Shown here: one piece after another, positions 1-9,284 of the stretch
Layout of the letters: the number at the start of each line of letters is the position of its first letter
How positions within the stretch are numbered: position 1 is the stretch's first letter
NCBI GenBank assembly: GCA_023391285.1
Contig: JAEWBF010000131.1
Span: 1 to 64,000 of the forward strand
DNA length: 64,000 nucleotides
Direction: 5' to 3'
Source: Verrucomicrobiota bacterium
Lineage (GTDB): Bacteria > Verrucomicrobiota > Verrucomicrobiia > Opitutales > Opitutaceae
The notes under the pieces: generated by a model
The model's database searches: none
Told to the model about the DNA's origin: nothing
Seen by the model: only the letters and a program-made list of their open reading frames with translations
Made by a program: the position numbers and the translations under genes

Positions 1-1061
1 GCGCTGGGGACAGCGCGCCCTACCTGGGGCCCTACCTGGAGTTTGATTTCGCGGGGCTTGGGGCGGACGGGGAATTCGTAGTAATAGCTGAGGAGGAGGA
101 ACCAGAGAGCGAGGCCGAGGGGCCACTGGAAGCGCTCGACGAGGCGGACGGAGTTTTTCTCGACGAATTCGCCGGCGCGGCCGGTTGCGACGGTGGATTC
201 GACGAGGGCGGCGAGATCGACCCAGTTGGAGGCGTCGGTGTAGGTGCCCTGCGTGATGTCGGCGAGTTCGCGGAGCGTGGCGGGTTCGAGCTTGGAGAGG
301 ACGACGGCGCCGCGTTCGTCTTTGACGAGGCCGCCGGAGCCATCGGGGATCATGGCGCCGGCGGCGGTGCCGACGCCGAGGCCGAGGACGCGGATGTTTT
401 TCTCGCGGAGCTCTTGCGCGCGGTCGCGCCAGTTTTCCTCGGTGGCTTCGCCGTCGCTGAGGACGATGAGGAAACGGTCGGCGTTGGAAGACGTGCTGAA
501 GGCGCCGAGGGCGGTTTCGATGAGGGCGCCGTAGTTGGTGCCGCCCTCGGGAAGGAAGTCGGGGCCGAGAGCGGGAAGAAATTCGCGGAGGATTTCGTAG
601 TCGGCGCTGAGCGGGCTTTGGAGGAAGGCGGTGCCGGAGAAGACGATCAGGCCGATGCGCTCGCCGTCGAGACGTTCGAGGAGGGATTGGGTGAGGAGTT
701 TGGCGCGATCGAGGCGGGACGGTTTGACGTCGGGCGTGAGCATCGAACGCGAGAGGTCGATCGCGATGATGATCTCGCGGGCCTGGTCGAAGACGGGTTC
801 GTCGATGCGGCCCCATTGGGGGCGGGCGACAGCGAAGACGGCGAAGGTGAGGCCGAGGAAGAGCCAGGGGCGCGCGGAGGCGCGGCGAGACGAGAGTTGA
901 GAGTTGAGGGTTGAGAGACGGAGGGAGTGGGAGCCGGCTTCAGCTTGGAGGATTTTAGAGGCGGCGGTATTCGTTTTTTGGCGACGGCGGGTGAGATCCC
1001 ACGCCAGCAAGGCGACGGGAACGAACAACAACCAGAGGAGATGGGGCCAGGCGAAGGTCAC
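1..1061 (-). CDS. BatB-like membrane VWA protein (3' end cut by window edge)
   Basis: This is a von Willebrand factor A domain protein anchored in the inner membrane, of the kind found in Bat (aerotolerance-type) operons with a MoxR ATPase. The first hydrophobic stretch begins right after a GTG start at 1061 (TFAWPHLLWLLF), and a second lies near residue 80. The MIDAS metal site AIDLSRSMLTPD follows with Asp at about residue 102, then a VWA core with GGTNYGAL and LSDGEATEE, and a last hydrophobic helix (LGLALWFLLL) near the C-terminus. No ATG lies in frame between 1061 and the upstream stop, so GTG is chosen. The frame is open to base 1. The last codons run through a hairpin repeat, so the native C-terminus may be altered. 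Between the two N-terminal helices the protein carries a repeat-encoded LSTLNSQLS segment (892-917). The metal-site match is clear; the exact role is inferred from the family. Confidence 0.85.
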   Translation of the reverse strand, partial: MTFAWPHLLWLLFVPVALLAWDLTRRRQKTNTAASKILQAEAGSHSLRLSTLNSQLSSRRASARPWLFLGLTFAVFAVARPQWGRIDEPVFDQAREIIIAIDLSRSMLTPDVKPSRLDRAKLLTQSLLERLDGERIGLIVFSGTAFLQSPLSADYEILREFLPALGPDFLPEGGTNYGALIETALGAFSTSSNADRFLIVLSDGEATEENWRDRAQELREKNIRVLGLGVGTAAGAMIPDGSGGLVKDERGAVVLSKLEPATLRELADITQGTYTDASNWVDLAALVESTVATGRAGEFVEKNSVRLVERFQWPLGLALWFLLLSYYYEFPVRPKPREIKLQVGPQVGRAVPS

Positions 1062-1130
1062 GGGCGGGGGAAGATCCAAGCTCCAAGATCCAAGATCGAG
1101 AGAAGGTCCAATGATGAAAATCCAATGAGG

Positions 1131-2162
1131 TTAGGCATGGGATTGGGTGGCGGCCAGGGCCGGGGCGCGGGGGCGCGAGAGGAGGGCGGCGAGGAAGAGG
1201 AGGACGAGACCGGGGGCGGCGAACCAGGGGAAGAGTTCGGTCGTGAGGAGGTAGCTCTTGGCCTGGAAATCGATTTTCTGCGCGCGATCGATGGCGCGGA
1301 AGGCGGATTCGGCGGTGTTGGAGTCCGAAGCGCGGAAGAAGTGGCCGCCGGTCATTTGAGCGACCTCGCGGAGGGCGGATTCGTCGAGGTCGGACATGAT
1401 GCGCCGGTAGCCGAGTTTGCGGCCCTTGTCGTCGAAGACGGGGAAATGAACGAGACCGTCCTTGCCGGCGCCGATGGTGTAAACGGGGATGCCGCGCGCG
1501 CGGGCGAGTTCGGCGGCTTGTTGCGGCGTCAGGGAGCCGCGGTTATTGGCGCCGTCGGTGAGGAGGATGACGAAGGCGCCCTGGCGTTGTCCGCCGGAAT
1601 CGCGTTTGGCTTGTTCGAGTCGGGTGAGGGCGACACCGAGGCCGTCGCCGATGGCGGTGCCGTCTTCGATGAGGCCGATCTTGATGCGTTCGAGCTGACG
1701 GGAGAGCCAGTCGTGATCGAAGGTGAGCGGCGCCATGGTGTAGGCGCGGCCGGAGAAAAGGACGATGCCGATGCGATCGGTGGTGCGGCGATCGATGAAG
1801 GCTTGGATGATGGGCTTGATCGCCTGGAGACGGTTGATGCGTTCGCCGCCGCGTTCGAAGTCCTCGGAGAGCATCGAACCGGAAAGGTCGATCGAGAGCA
1901 TGATGTCATAGCCTTGGGAGCTGACCTCACGGCGGTCTTCGATGCGTTGGGGGCGGGCGAGGGCGACGATGAGGAGAATCAGGCCGATGATGGCGAGGGC
2001 GGCGGGCCAGCGGGAGGCCGAGGCGAGGGACGGGCGGTGCCAGGCGGCGGCGAAAGGAATGATAAGGACGGGAACGCGACGGTTTCGCCGCAGGATGAGA
2101 ACGACCGCGAGCGCAATCAGCGCAGTGAACCAGTAAGGACTATGAAAGGTGTAAGGGCTCAT
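1131..2162 (-). CDS. batA: BatA-like membrane VWA domain protein
   Basis: This 343-residue membrane protein has the Bat VWA layout: an N-terminal helix (residues 10-25), a second helix (55-70) ending in ALARPQR, a VWA domain and a C-terminal helix (LFPWFAAPGLVLLFLAALL). The MIDAS signature SIDLSGSMLSEDF places Asp92, Ser94 and Ser96 in the metal site, and LLTDGANNRG supplies the later acidic loop. I start it at the ATG at 2160-2162. A longer frame adds seven residues (ATG at 2183), but they are encoded by the flanking dispersed repeat. It lies 69 bp upstream of the second VWA gene and downstream of DUF58 and moxR, the usual Bat order. VWA proteins of this type are thought to be substrates or partners of MoxR chaperone-like ATPases; that link is family knowledge and was not seen here. 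Confidence 0.9.
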   Translation of the reverse strand: MSPYTFHSPYWFTALIALAVVLILRRNRRVPVLIIPFAAAWHRPSLASASRWPAALAIIGLILLIVALARPQRIEDRREVSSQGYDIMLSIDLSGSMLSEDFERGGERINRLQAIKPIIQAFIDRRTTDRIGIVLFSGRAYTMAPLTFDHDWLSRQLERIKIGLIEDGTAIGDGLGVALTRLEQAKRDSGGQRQGAFVILLTDGANNRGSLTPQQAAELARARGIPVYTIGAGKDGLVHFPVFDDKGRKLGYRRIMSDLDESALREVAQMTGGHFFRASDSNTAESAFRAIDRAQKIDFQAKSYLLTTELFPWFAAPGLVLLFLAALLSRPRAPALAATQSHA

Positions 2163-2385
2163 CGCGGCGAACCGAAGCTCCAAGGTCCAAGATCCAAGCT
2201 CCAGAGAATGGCCAATGGGGGCAAAATTCCAAGAGGCAGGAGGAAAGTGGGCGGGAGGCGGGACATGCAGGCCAGCGGGTAAGTGGATTCTTCGCTTCGC
2301 TCAGAATGACAGACGTGCGGAGGCGGGTTTGTTTTTTGGAGGTTCTCTGGAGCTTGGTGCTTGGATCTTGGAGCTTCCGCGCGCG
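2163..2385. repeat. Repeat-filled gap between batA-like and DUF58 genes
   Basis: No gene is visible here. The gap holds three dispersed repeats: a 'tccaag/ctccaag' element at about 2175-2216, the element containing GGATTCTTCGCTTCGCTCAG at 2284-2313 (30 bases identical to 29574-29603), and an inverted copy of the first element at 2341-2378. In many Bat operons a small membrane protein is encoded at this place, but none is present here. Confidence 0.75.
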
Positions 2386-3384
2386 TCAGCGCGCGGTGGC
2401 GGCGTTCATGCGGGCGTGGAAAAAGCGGACGAGGGCGTCGAGGCGGTTTTCGTCGGTGCCGACGACAAGGCGGCTGAGCGGCGCGGGAAAGAGGGCGCGC
2501 CAGGAGGCGTCGCGATGTTCGCGCCACTGGGCGTGGGCGGCGCGCTCGGCGGAGCTGCCTTCGAGTGTGACGAGGCGGCCGGAAGTCGGGTCGTAAGCGG
2601 CGATGGCGTCTTGGGAGGGGAGTTCGCGTTCCCACGGATCGTCGACGCGGAAGCCCATCGTTTGGTAGCGCCGCTGGAGGACGGGCCAGCCCTCGGGTTG
2701 TTCGCGCGGAGGGAAATCGCTTAGCCAGAGGAGAACGGAGTGTTTGGGGGCGGCGCGGGCGAGGAAGCGCCAGGGGAGAGTTGAGGGTTGAGAGTTGAGG
2801 GTTGAGAGAGAAGGAGCCGGTTGGGCGAGGAGGGTGGCGGCGGAGTGGAGGATGGCGCCGCGGCCGCGGACGGGTTGGCGGAAGACGTTGCCGGTGGGGG
2901 AGGCGTAAACGAAGCCGACCCGGTCGCGGTTGACGGCGCCGAGGAGCATGACGAGGCCGGCGAGTTCGAGGAGGGCTTCGCGCTTCGTTTGGGCGCCGGA
3001 GCCGAAGAGGAGAGAGGGGGAATCCTCGAAAACGACGAGGAGCGTGACCTCGCGCTCTTCGACGAATTTCTTGCGGTAGGGCTCGCCGAGTCGCGCGGTG
3101 ACGTTCCAGTCGATGTCGCGGACATCGTCGCCGAATTCGTAACGGACCACCTGGTCGAACTCCATGCCGCGGCCGCGGAACGTGGAGCGGTATTCGCCGG
3201 AGAGGACATTTTCCACGGCGTGGCGCACGCGCCATTCGAGCTGGCGGAGGAGGGCGAGCGGGGAGGTGTTGCCGCTGGTGGGGCTGGCGTCGGACTTGGG
3301 GGAGAAAAGAGGCACGTCAGGCGGGGAAAGATCCAAACTCCAAGATCCAAGCTCCAGAGAAGCTCCAAATGGGAAAATACCCAA
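2386..3384 (-). CDS. DUF58 domain protein of the MoxR/Bat operon
   Basis: This protein of up to 332 residues has the DUF58 core, including the VRYEFGDDVRDIDWN motif followed by the ARLGEPYRKKFVEERE stretch typical of the family. A degenerate VWA-like strand (VVFEDSPSLLFG) comes next. It sits between moxR and the VWA genes, as in classic MoxR operons, where DUF58 proteins accompany the ATPase; their biochemistry is unknown. The start is uncertain. The ATG at 3384 is used here, but the first 20 or so codons read through a dispersed repeat (GASLELGSWSLDLS), so the GTG at 3313-3315 is an equally good start. A second repeat at 2776-2810 lies inside the gene and is translated as SLSTLNSQPSTL without breaking the frame, just before the PWRFLARAAP segment. 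Confidence 0.85.
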   Translation of the reverse strand: MGIFPFGASLELGSWSLDLSPPDVPLFSPKSDASPTSGNTSPLALLRQLEWRVRHAVENVLSGEYRSTFRGRGMEFDQVVRYEFGDDVRDIDWNVTARLGEPYRKKFVEEREVTLLVVFEDSPSLLFGSGAQTKREALLELAGLVMLLGAVNRDRVGFVYASPTGNVFRQPVRGRGAILHSAATLLAQPAPSLSTLNSQPSTLPWRFLARAAPKHSVLLWLSDFPPREQPEGWPVLQRRYQTMGFRVDDPWERELPSQDAIAAYDPTSGRLVTLEGSSAERAAHAQWREHRDASWRALFPAPLSRLVVGTDENRLDALVRFFHARMNAATAR

Positions 3385-3450
3385 TTCGCGGCGGAAGTTG
3401 GAAATTGGAAGGTTGAGAGTTGAGGGGCACGTCAGTGCGGGCGCTGTTAT

Positions 3451-3538
3451 CTCGACGTCGTGCTCGTGATCTTACTCGTGCTCGTGATCGTGGTCGAGAT
3501 AGGTCGAGCACGAGCACGATTACGAGCAGGAGCACGAA
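3451..3538. repeat. Inverted tandem repeat of 'gctcgtg' units
   Basis: The left half repeats tgctcgtgatc-like units. The right half repeats gagcacga-like units, which are their reverse complement. Together they form a long imperfect inverted repeat ending three bases before the moxR stop codon. It could fold into a large stem in moxR-DUF58 mRNA. I see no coding function. Confidence 0.75.
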
Positions 3539-3541
3539 AGA

Positions 3542-4504
<963 letters not shown>

Positions 4505-4567
4505 GTGGTAAAGGGAGCTGAAGCGGACGAGGTGTGACTGGGTTGAAAGAGAGATGTTTCGCGGTGA

Positions 4568-4603
4568 GGAACCACGAAATACACGAAACACACGAAAGAA
4601 AGG
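4568..4603. repeat. Dispersed 'ccacgaaatacacgaaacac' repeat
   Basis: Three tandem variants of a cacgaaa unit lie in the divergent gap between moxR and the release-factor-like gene. A related copy is at 33661-33697. On the minus strand it reads as a spurious FRVFRVFRG peptide, which explains false N-terminal extensions of moxR. Confidence 0.7.
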
Positions 4604-4694
4604 CTGCAATGAGCCGCTCGATCGCCGGCGCACGGAAATCGAGGCGTGTGTTCCGATTGGTCCGTGGTTAAGGGATCGAGAGAAAGACGAGCCG

Positions 4695-5090
4695 ATGGCA
4701 TTACCAACTCAAATTTACGAGCGACTGGCGAAGGTCGGAGCCCGGCCGGAGGACGTCGAGGAGCGGTTCGTGCGCGGGAGCGGGCCGGGTGGGCAGAAAA
4801 TCAACAAAACTTCGTCGACGGTGTGGCTGCGGCACGGGCCTACGGGCGTGGAGGTGCGGTGTCAGGCGGAGCGATCCCAAGCGGCGAATCGCGAGCGGGC
4901 GTGGGCCGAGCTGTGCGAAAAGTTGGCGGCGCGCGGGCGCGAGAGGCGGGAAGCGGCGCAGCAGGAACGCGAGGCGGAGCGGCGGCGGAAGCGGGGCAAG
5001 ACGCGCGCGCAGAAAGTGCGGATGATCGAGACGAAAAAGAAGCGCGCGAAGATCAAAGGGGCGCGCGGGCGGGTGAGCGGCGAGTGGTGA
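4695..5090 (+). CDS. Release-factor-like GGQ domain protein (ArfB-like)
   Basis: This small cytoplasmic protein (131 residues) consists of a class I release factor catalytic domain and a basic tail. The GGQ motif, which places the water for peptidyl-tRNA hydrolysis, is at about residues 32-34 in GSGPGGQKINKTSS. The C-terminal 40 residues are rich in Arg and Lys (AERRRKRGKTRAQK), like the tail of ArfB, which enters the empty mRNA channel of stalled ribosomes. There is no stop-codon recognition domain, so a role in ribosome rescue or in recycling peptidyl-tRNA is inferred. The start is the ATG at 4695; the longer frame from 4554 is repeat-derived. Its last 38 bases overlap the 3' end of the convergent membrane gene at 5053. 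Confidence 0.85.
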   Translation: MALPTQIYERLAKVGARPEDVEERFVRGSGPGGQKINKTSSTVWLRHGPTGVEVRCQAERSQAANRERAWAELCEKLAARGRERREAAQQEREAERRRKRGKTRAQKVRMIETKKKRAKIKGARGRVSGEW

Positions 5091-7260
5091 GGGGGCGCCA
5101 GGCCCAAACCGGGGCGAGGACGAAAAACGCAAGGGACAGCGGTGTCGCCGGGCAGAGATAGCCGCCATGGACAGCGGTGAACGAGGTGACGTCGACCAGC
5201 GCGACGATGAGAGCGAGGGCGAGAACGCCTCCGGCGAAAGAGAGGAGGAGGGCGAGAGGCGGCAGTTGAATGAGGAGGGTGCGACGACGAACGGCGGCGA
5301 TGATCATGATCGCGAGCGAGACGAGGCCGACGACGGCGGCAGGGTAGCCGGAAAACTGATACACGGATGCGAGGAGGAGACGCAGGTGGGCGCGGAAGCT
5401 GGGGGGAGCGGGAAGGGGCAAGCCCGGGTGGTGAGTGATGCGCGGGAAGAGAGAGCGGTCGGCGGCGGTGCCGTTGTCGACGGGAGGCATGAGAGCAAAA
5501 TCGGAAAAGGTGACGATCACGCGAGTGGCGTCGGCGAACGAGGTGCGAAGTGGGGCGGCGAGGGAAGCGTCCCACGGCGGAACGAAGCCGCGACGGGGTG
5601 AGCCCGCGGGGAGGCGACCGTCGTCGCAGGCGACGTTGAGCTCCTGGGCGACGCGTTGCCAGAACGCGTCGGCGGTAGCGGCATCGCGGTAATGTCCGGC
5701 GAGTTCGGCGGCTTCGCGCAGCGCCCACTGAAACCAGCCGCCGCGGATCTCCTGCCGGGCGGAAGGATGATCGATATTTTCCCAGCCGATCCGCGCCCAG
5801 GCGTTCCCGGAGTTACCTTCGAGGTGAGGTTGAAGTTCGGCGAAGGCGGGGCTGACGGCGTAGGCGCGCAGGCGCGTTTCGCGGAGAACGGGGACGCCGG
5901 GAATGGCATCGGCGGGCGTAATGCGGGTGAGCGCGCCGTAGGCCGCGGGGAAGGCGCCATCTTTGACGTCGACGGTGACCGGGGCGCCGTAGTGACGGTT
6001 GTTAATGGCGCGGAGCGTGAAGGTGGACAGCAGGAGAATCAGCGGAGGGGTGGCGAGGAGAAGGAGGCGGAGCGGGCGTTGAGGGAGCGAAGAGCGGAAA
6101 AGGACGAAAGCGCCGGCAAGGAGAATGAGAGCGAGCGAAGGGGCGAGCCAGAGGCCCTCTTCGCGGCAGAACCAAAAAGTGGATACAGCGAGTCCGGCGA
6201 AGAGCGACCACGGCAGGAGCGTGAGAAGGCGCCGATCGAGACGGAGCGTGAGGCCGATCGCGCCGGCGAGCGCAAGCAGCGTAAGTGCCGGATGAATACC
6301 GGACCGGAGAACGCGTCCGACCGCGGTGGCGGAAAACGTGTAGGGATCGAAAAGGAGGACGGCGAAAAGGAGCAGGCGGAGGGGGGGCGAGGAAAGAAGC
6401 GGGCGGAGTGCGAGGACGAAGGCGAAACACGCGAGCGCGTGAAAGCCGGTTTGCGTAACGTGCAGCGGAAGGTGCGTGGCACTGGAAGCGGCGAGGAAGA
6501 ACGGGTAGACGGGACCTTTCGTGAGCGTGAGATGGTTGAACGGGCCGAGCCATTGGCCGTCGACGAGCGCGGCGGCTTGGCGGATGAAGAGAGCGTCGTC
6601 GTAGCGGAACATGCCGCCGAAAGAGAGAGGAAGGTCGAAGACGAGAATAAGCTTGAGCGCGACGAGTGCTGCGATCGCGGCGAACTCGGTGCGAGGCCAG
6701 CGGCGTAGCACGCGGTGAATGAAGGGAGCGACAAGGGCGACGACGCCACCGAGGAGGCAAAGCAGCGTGAGGGCGAAGAGCCGATTTTCGGCAACGGAGA
6801 ACGCGGCCTGGAATGTGACGCGGCGCAGCTGGATGGGTTGAGCGAGGAAGTCGGGAAGATCGAGACGCAGGGCTTTGGAGTCGGCGAACTCGGCGGTGAG
6901 CGTGAAGCCGTCCGGCGTGCGCGCGAGTTGGGCGGGGATGGGATCGGCGAGAGCGAGTTCAGGAATGTGCGCCGGCGCGTGGAAAAAATAGAAGGTGCCT
7001 TCGGCTTCGTTGTAGGAACCGGTGAACTCGAAGGCCACGCGTTGGAGCGGGATGGCAGCGGAGGGGAGCGTGATCCAGAGATAGGGATCGTTGCCGGTGC
7101 GGGTGAAGAGATGGTTGTCGTGATCGCGTTCGAGATCGTTGAGGAAAGAGTGCGACAGCTCGGAGGTGGGAACGACGATCGAGGTTTGGCGCGAGCGAAG
7201 ACCGCCGAAGATTGCGGCGAGAACGAGCAGGGTGACGCCGACGAGACAGGAGACTTTCAT
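5053..7260 (-). CDS. GT-C-like polytopic membrane protein
   Basis: This 735-residue integral membrane protein resembles GT-C glycosyltransferases, which use polyprenyl-phosphate sugars on the outer face of the inner membrane. After one N-terminal helix (residues 5-20) comes an extracytoplasmic, probably beta-rich segment (about 30-165). About ten helices follow. The loop FRYDDALFIRQAAALVDG has the paired acidic residues expected of the GT-C active-site loop, and LTKGPVYPFFLAASS lies at its end. The last 80 residues are again hydrophobic, so it lacks the shared C-terminal DRG-Q/DW module of its neighbours. The ATG at 7258-7260 overlaps the stop of the upstream gene (ATGA), so the two are translationally coupled. 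The true sugar and acceptor cannot be read from sequence. Its 3' end overlaps the convergent release-factor-like gene. Confidence 0.8.
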   Translation of the reverse strand: MKVSCLVGVTLLVLAAIFGGLRSRQTSIVVPTSELSHSFLNDLERDHDNHLFTRTGNDPYLWITLPSAAIPLQRVAFEFTGSYNEAEGTFYFFHAPAHIPELALADPIPAQLARTPDGFTLTAEFADSKALRLDLPDFLAQPIQLRRVTFQAAFSVAENRLFALTLLCLLGGVVALVAPFIHRVLRRWPRTEFAAIAALVALKLILVFDLPLSFGGMFRYDDALFIRQAAALVDGQWLGPFNHLTLTKGPVYPFFLAASSATHLPLHVTQTGFHALACFAFVLALRPLLSSPPLRLLLFAVLLFDPYTFSATAVGRVLRSGIHPALTLLALAGAIGLTLRLDRRLLTLLPWSLFAGLAVSTFWFCREEGLWLAPSLALILLAGAFVLFRSSLPQRPLRLLLLATPPLILLLSTFTLRAINNRHYGAPVTVDVKDGAFPAAYGALTRITPADAIPGVPVLRETRLRAYAVSPAFAELQPHLEGNSGNAWARIGWENIDHPSARQEIRGGWFQWALREAAELAGHYRDAATADAFWQRVAQELNVACDDGRLPAGSPRRGFVPPWDASLAAPLRTSFADATRVIVTFSDFALMPPVDNGTAADRSLFPRITHHPGLPLPAPPSFRAHLRLLLASVYQFSGYPAAVVGLVSLAIMIIAAVRRRTLLIQLPPLALLLSFAGGVLALALIVALVDVTSFTAVHGGYLCPATPLSLAFFVLAPVWAWRPLTTRRSPARAPL

Positions 7261-9284
7261 TCGAGACGGACGTCGGCCCAGACGGACCAATCGAAGGCGT
7301 CGGAGCCGACGGTTTCGGTGTAGAACGTAATCGTGCCGCGGATACCCGGCGGGAGAGCGAGGGTGGCAGTTTGGAGGCCGCGGTGTTCGGGATGATGGAC
7401 GGGGTCGAGTTGGGCGGTGAGGAGACGTTGCATGGCGCCGCCGTCGTCGGGGTTGAACTCGACGTTGAAGCTGACGCCGTCGGTTTCGTTGCCGTTCGTA
7501 TAGGCGTCGGCGCGCAAACCATAACTGACGTGAAGCGCAGTGTGATGCGGTTCGCGGGCGAAGATCACGACGCCCGGCGCGTGAACGAGCATGCCGGGAT
7601 GTCCACCGATGGAGGTGGGCTCGATCGCGCGGGACCAGGCGAACAGAGGCATGGCGGTGAAGCCGGCGGCACGCCATTCGGGTTCGTGGCGAAGCGGTTC
7701 GCCGGGCGCGGGCGGCAGATAGACATCGCCGACGGGCGAAGTGTGGACGCGCTCGAACGGCCTGCGGAGAAGGCGCATCTGTTGCGCCATGTGGTAGCGG
7801 TCGTCTTGGCGGAGCTCGCGGAAAATGACGGCGCCGATCGGACGCTCGAGTCGGGCGAGTGCGCGCTGAAGGCGCGGATCGGAGAGTGGAGCTTCGATGC
7901 GGTTGGTGAGGGCGCGGCGGCCGGCGTAGTAGGGAAGGGCAGACTCCCAGTCGCTGCCGTCGATGAAGAGGAGGGTGTCGGGCTCGGTGAGCTCGGCGAT
8001 CTTCGCGCCGAGCTGGGGGATGGCGGTGTCGGGTGTTTTCTGAGCGAGGTAGCCGCGTTGGAAGTAGGCGTGAAGGCAGGTGGCGGAAAGGAAGACGGCG
8101 AGCGCTCCGGCTATCGCGCGGGCGAACCGGATGCGCGAGTCGAAGATGGCGCCGAGCAGAGCGCCGGCGAGAGCCGGGGCGAAGAGCGCGGTGGCGTAGA
8201 AGTAGTATTCGTGAACGAAATACAGATTCGTGAAGACGAGCGGGCCGGCGCAGAACGCGGCGAGGCAGACGGAAGCGAAGGCGAAGAGCGGGAAGATGGT
8301 GGCGCGCGAAGCGGCGCGGTAGAGGATCGCGAGGGCGGCGAGACCCAACGTGAACCATAGAAATGGATACGGAAGGACGAGCGAGGAGACGGTGCGACCG
8401 ATTTCGGCCCACGTGCGAGGAAGGAGGCGCTGTGCCCAGGTGCCGAAGTTCCAGTCATGCAGCGCGGCGGACGTGGTGAAGGCGGCGAGCTCGTTGCGGA
8501 GTTTGATCGAATCGGTCCACGCGACCCAGGTGTAACCCAGGAGCAACGGGAGCGTGAAGGCGAAGACCGCTCCGAAGAGGATGAAAGGAAAGTTCGGATG
8601 GGCGCGAATGCGGGGCCAGGCCTCGCGAAAGGAGGCGAGCAGCAGGAGTCCGAGAGCGGGAAGAGCGACGACGTAGGTGGTGACCTTGGTGAGGGCGGCG
8701 AGGGCGCCGGCGAGGAAGATCCACAGCAGCGTGAGGAGGCGGGGACGGGAGAGGAAACGCTGAGTGGCGACGAGGAGCGCGAGGGCGAAACAGAGCGCTG
8801 TCGACTCGATCATGAACGTGCGCGAGTAGAGCAGATAGAGCGGCGTGAGCAGGACGAGGCCCGTCGCGAAGCACGCGGCGGCGCCGGATCGAGTCGCGTG
8901 GCGAACGAAAAGAAAGAAGAGCGCGAACGCGGTGGCGGCGAAAAACAGGGAGGTGAGGCGTCCGGCGGACTCGAGAGGGAGGCCGGTGAGTTTAACGAGC
9001 GCGGCGACGGAGAATTGATAGGTGGGGAATTCGAACGGAAGCGCCCAAGGGGCGCCGAGAACGGGCGTTTGATAGGCGAGCGTGAAGCCGTCGCGGAGAA
9101 GGTAGTCGGTGTTGATCGCGGTCTGGGCCTGGCGGAAACCGGAGTATCCGAGAATTGGATTCGTCCAGCCGATGGTGGAGATGCCGGCGAAGGCGAGCGC
9201 GGAGAGAACGAGGAGGATAACCGGACACGAGGCGGCGAAGCGGGCAAGCGGAGATGACTTCGCGGACGGTGCGTTCGGTTTCAT
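7257..9284 (-). CDS. GT39-like membrane glycosyltransferase with C-terminal module
   Basis: This 675-residue protein combines a polytopic GT-C-like domain (residues 20-410, about ten helices) with a soluble extracytoplasmic C-terminal part. The first outer loop reads GFRQAQTAINTDYLL and later LPFEFPTYQF. The same FRQAQTA/FEFP-YQ pattern recurs in the proteins at 40129 and 42330, so the three form one subfamily. VHEYYFYATALFAP lies in a late membrane segment and is also shared. From about residue 580 it carries one copy of the shared module (DGVSFNVEF, HRGLQTATLALPP, FDWSVWADV). The ATG at 9282-9284 is chosen because upstream in-frame codons are low-complexity and unlike its relatives. It overlaps the next gene by 4 bp. 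Function as a sugar transferase to lipid or polymer is inferred. Confidence 0.8.
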   Translation of the reverse strand: MKPNAPSAKSSPLARFAASCPVILLVLSALAFAGISTIGWTNPILGYSGFRQAQTAINTDYLLRDGFTLAYQTPVLGAPWALPFEFPTYQFSVAALVKLTGLPLESAGRLTSLFFAATAFALFFLFVRHATRSGAAACFATGLVLLTPLYLLYSRTFMIESTALCFALALLVATQRFLSRPRLLTLLWIFLAGALAALTKVTTYVVALPALGLLLLASFREAWPRIRAHPNFPFILFGAVFAFTLPLLLGYTWVAWTDSIKLRNELAAFTTSAALHDWNFGTWAQRLLPRTWAEIGRTVSSLVLPYPFLWFTLGLAALAILYRAASRATIFPLFAFASVCLAAFCAGPLVFTNLYFVHEYYFYATALFAPALAGALLGAIFDSRIRFARAIAGALAVFLSATCLHAYFQRGYLAQKTPDTAIPQLGAKIAELTEPDTLLFIDGSDWESALPYYAGRRALTNRIEAPLSDPRLQRALARLERPIGAVIFRELRQDDRYHMAQQMRLLRRPFERVHTSPVGDVYLPPAPGEPLRHEPEWRAAGFTAMPLFAWSRAIEPTSIGGHPGMLVHAPGVVIFAREPHHTALHVSYGLRADAYTNGNETDGVSFNVEFNPDDGGAMQRLLTAQLDPVHHPEHRGLQTATLALPPGIRGTITFYTETVGSDAFDWSVWADVRLE

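Noticed and set aside
2159..3235. Open frame that reads CHSERSEE-type peptide
   Set aside because: This Arg-rich frame is a shadow of DUF58 that crosses the dispersed repeat at 2284-2313; the peptide is a known sort of repeat artefact.
3451..3538. Possible CRISPR array
   Set aside because: The units are short, imperfect and adjacent without unique spacers, and half are inverted; no cas genes are nearby.
4505..4633. Extra 43 N-terminal residues of MoxR
   Set aside because: They translate a dispersed repeat (FFRVFRVFRG) and do not resemble any MoxR N-terminus.
7261..8412. Open-frame extension of the GT-C gene at 5053 upstream of its ATG
   Set aside because: The extra codons give an Arg/Pro-rich shadow of the neighbouring gene at 7257; the true start MKVSCLVG at 7260 begins with a signal-like helix and overlaps the upstream stop.
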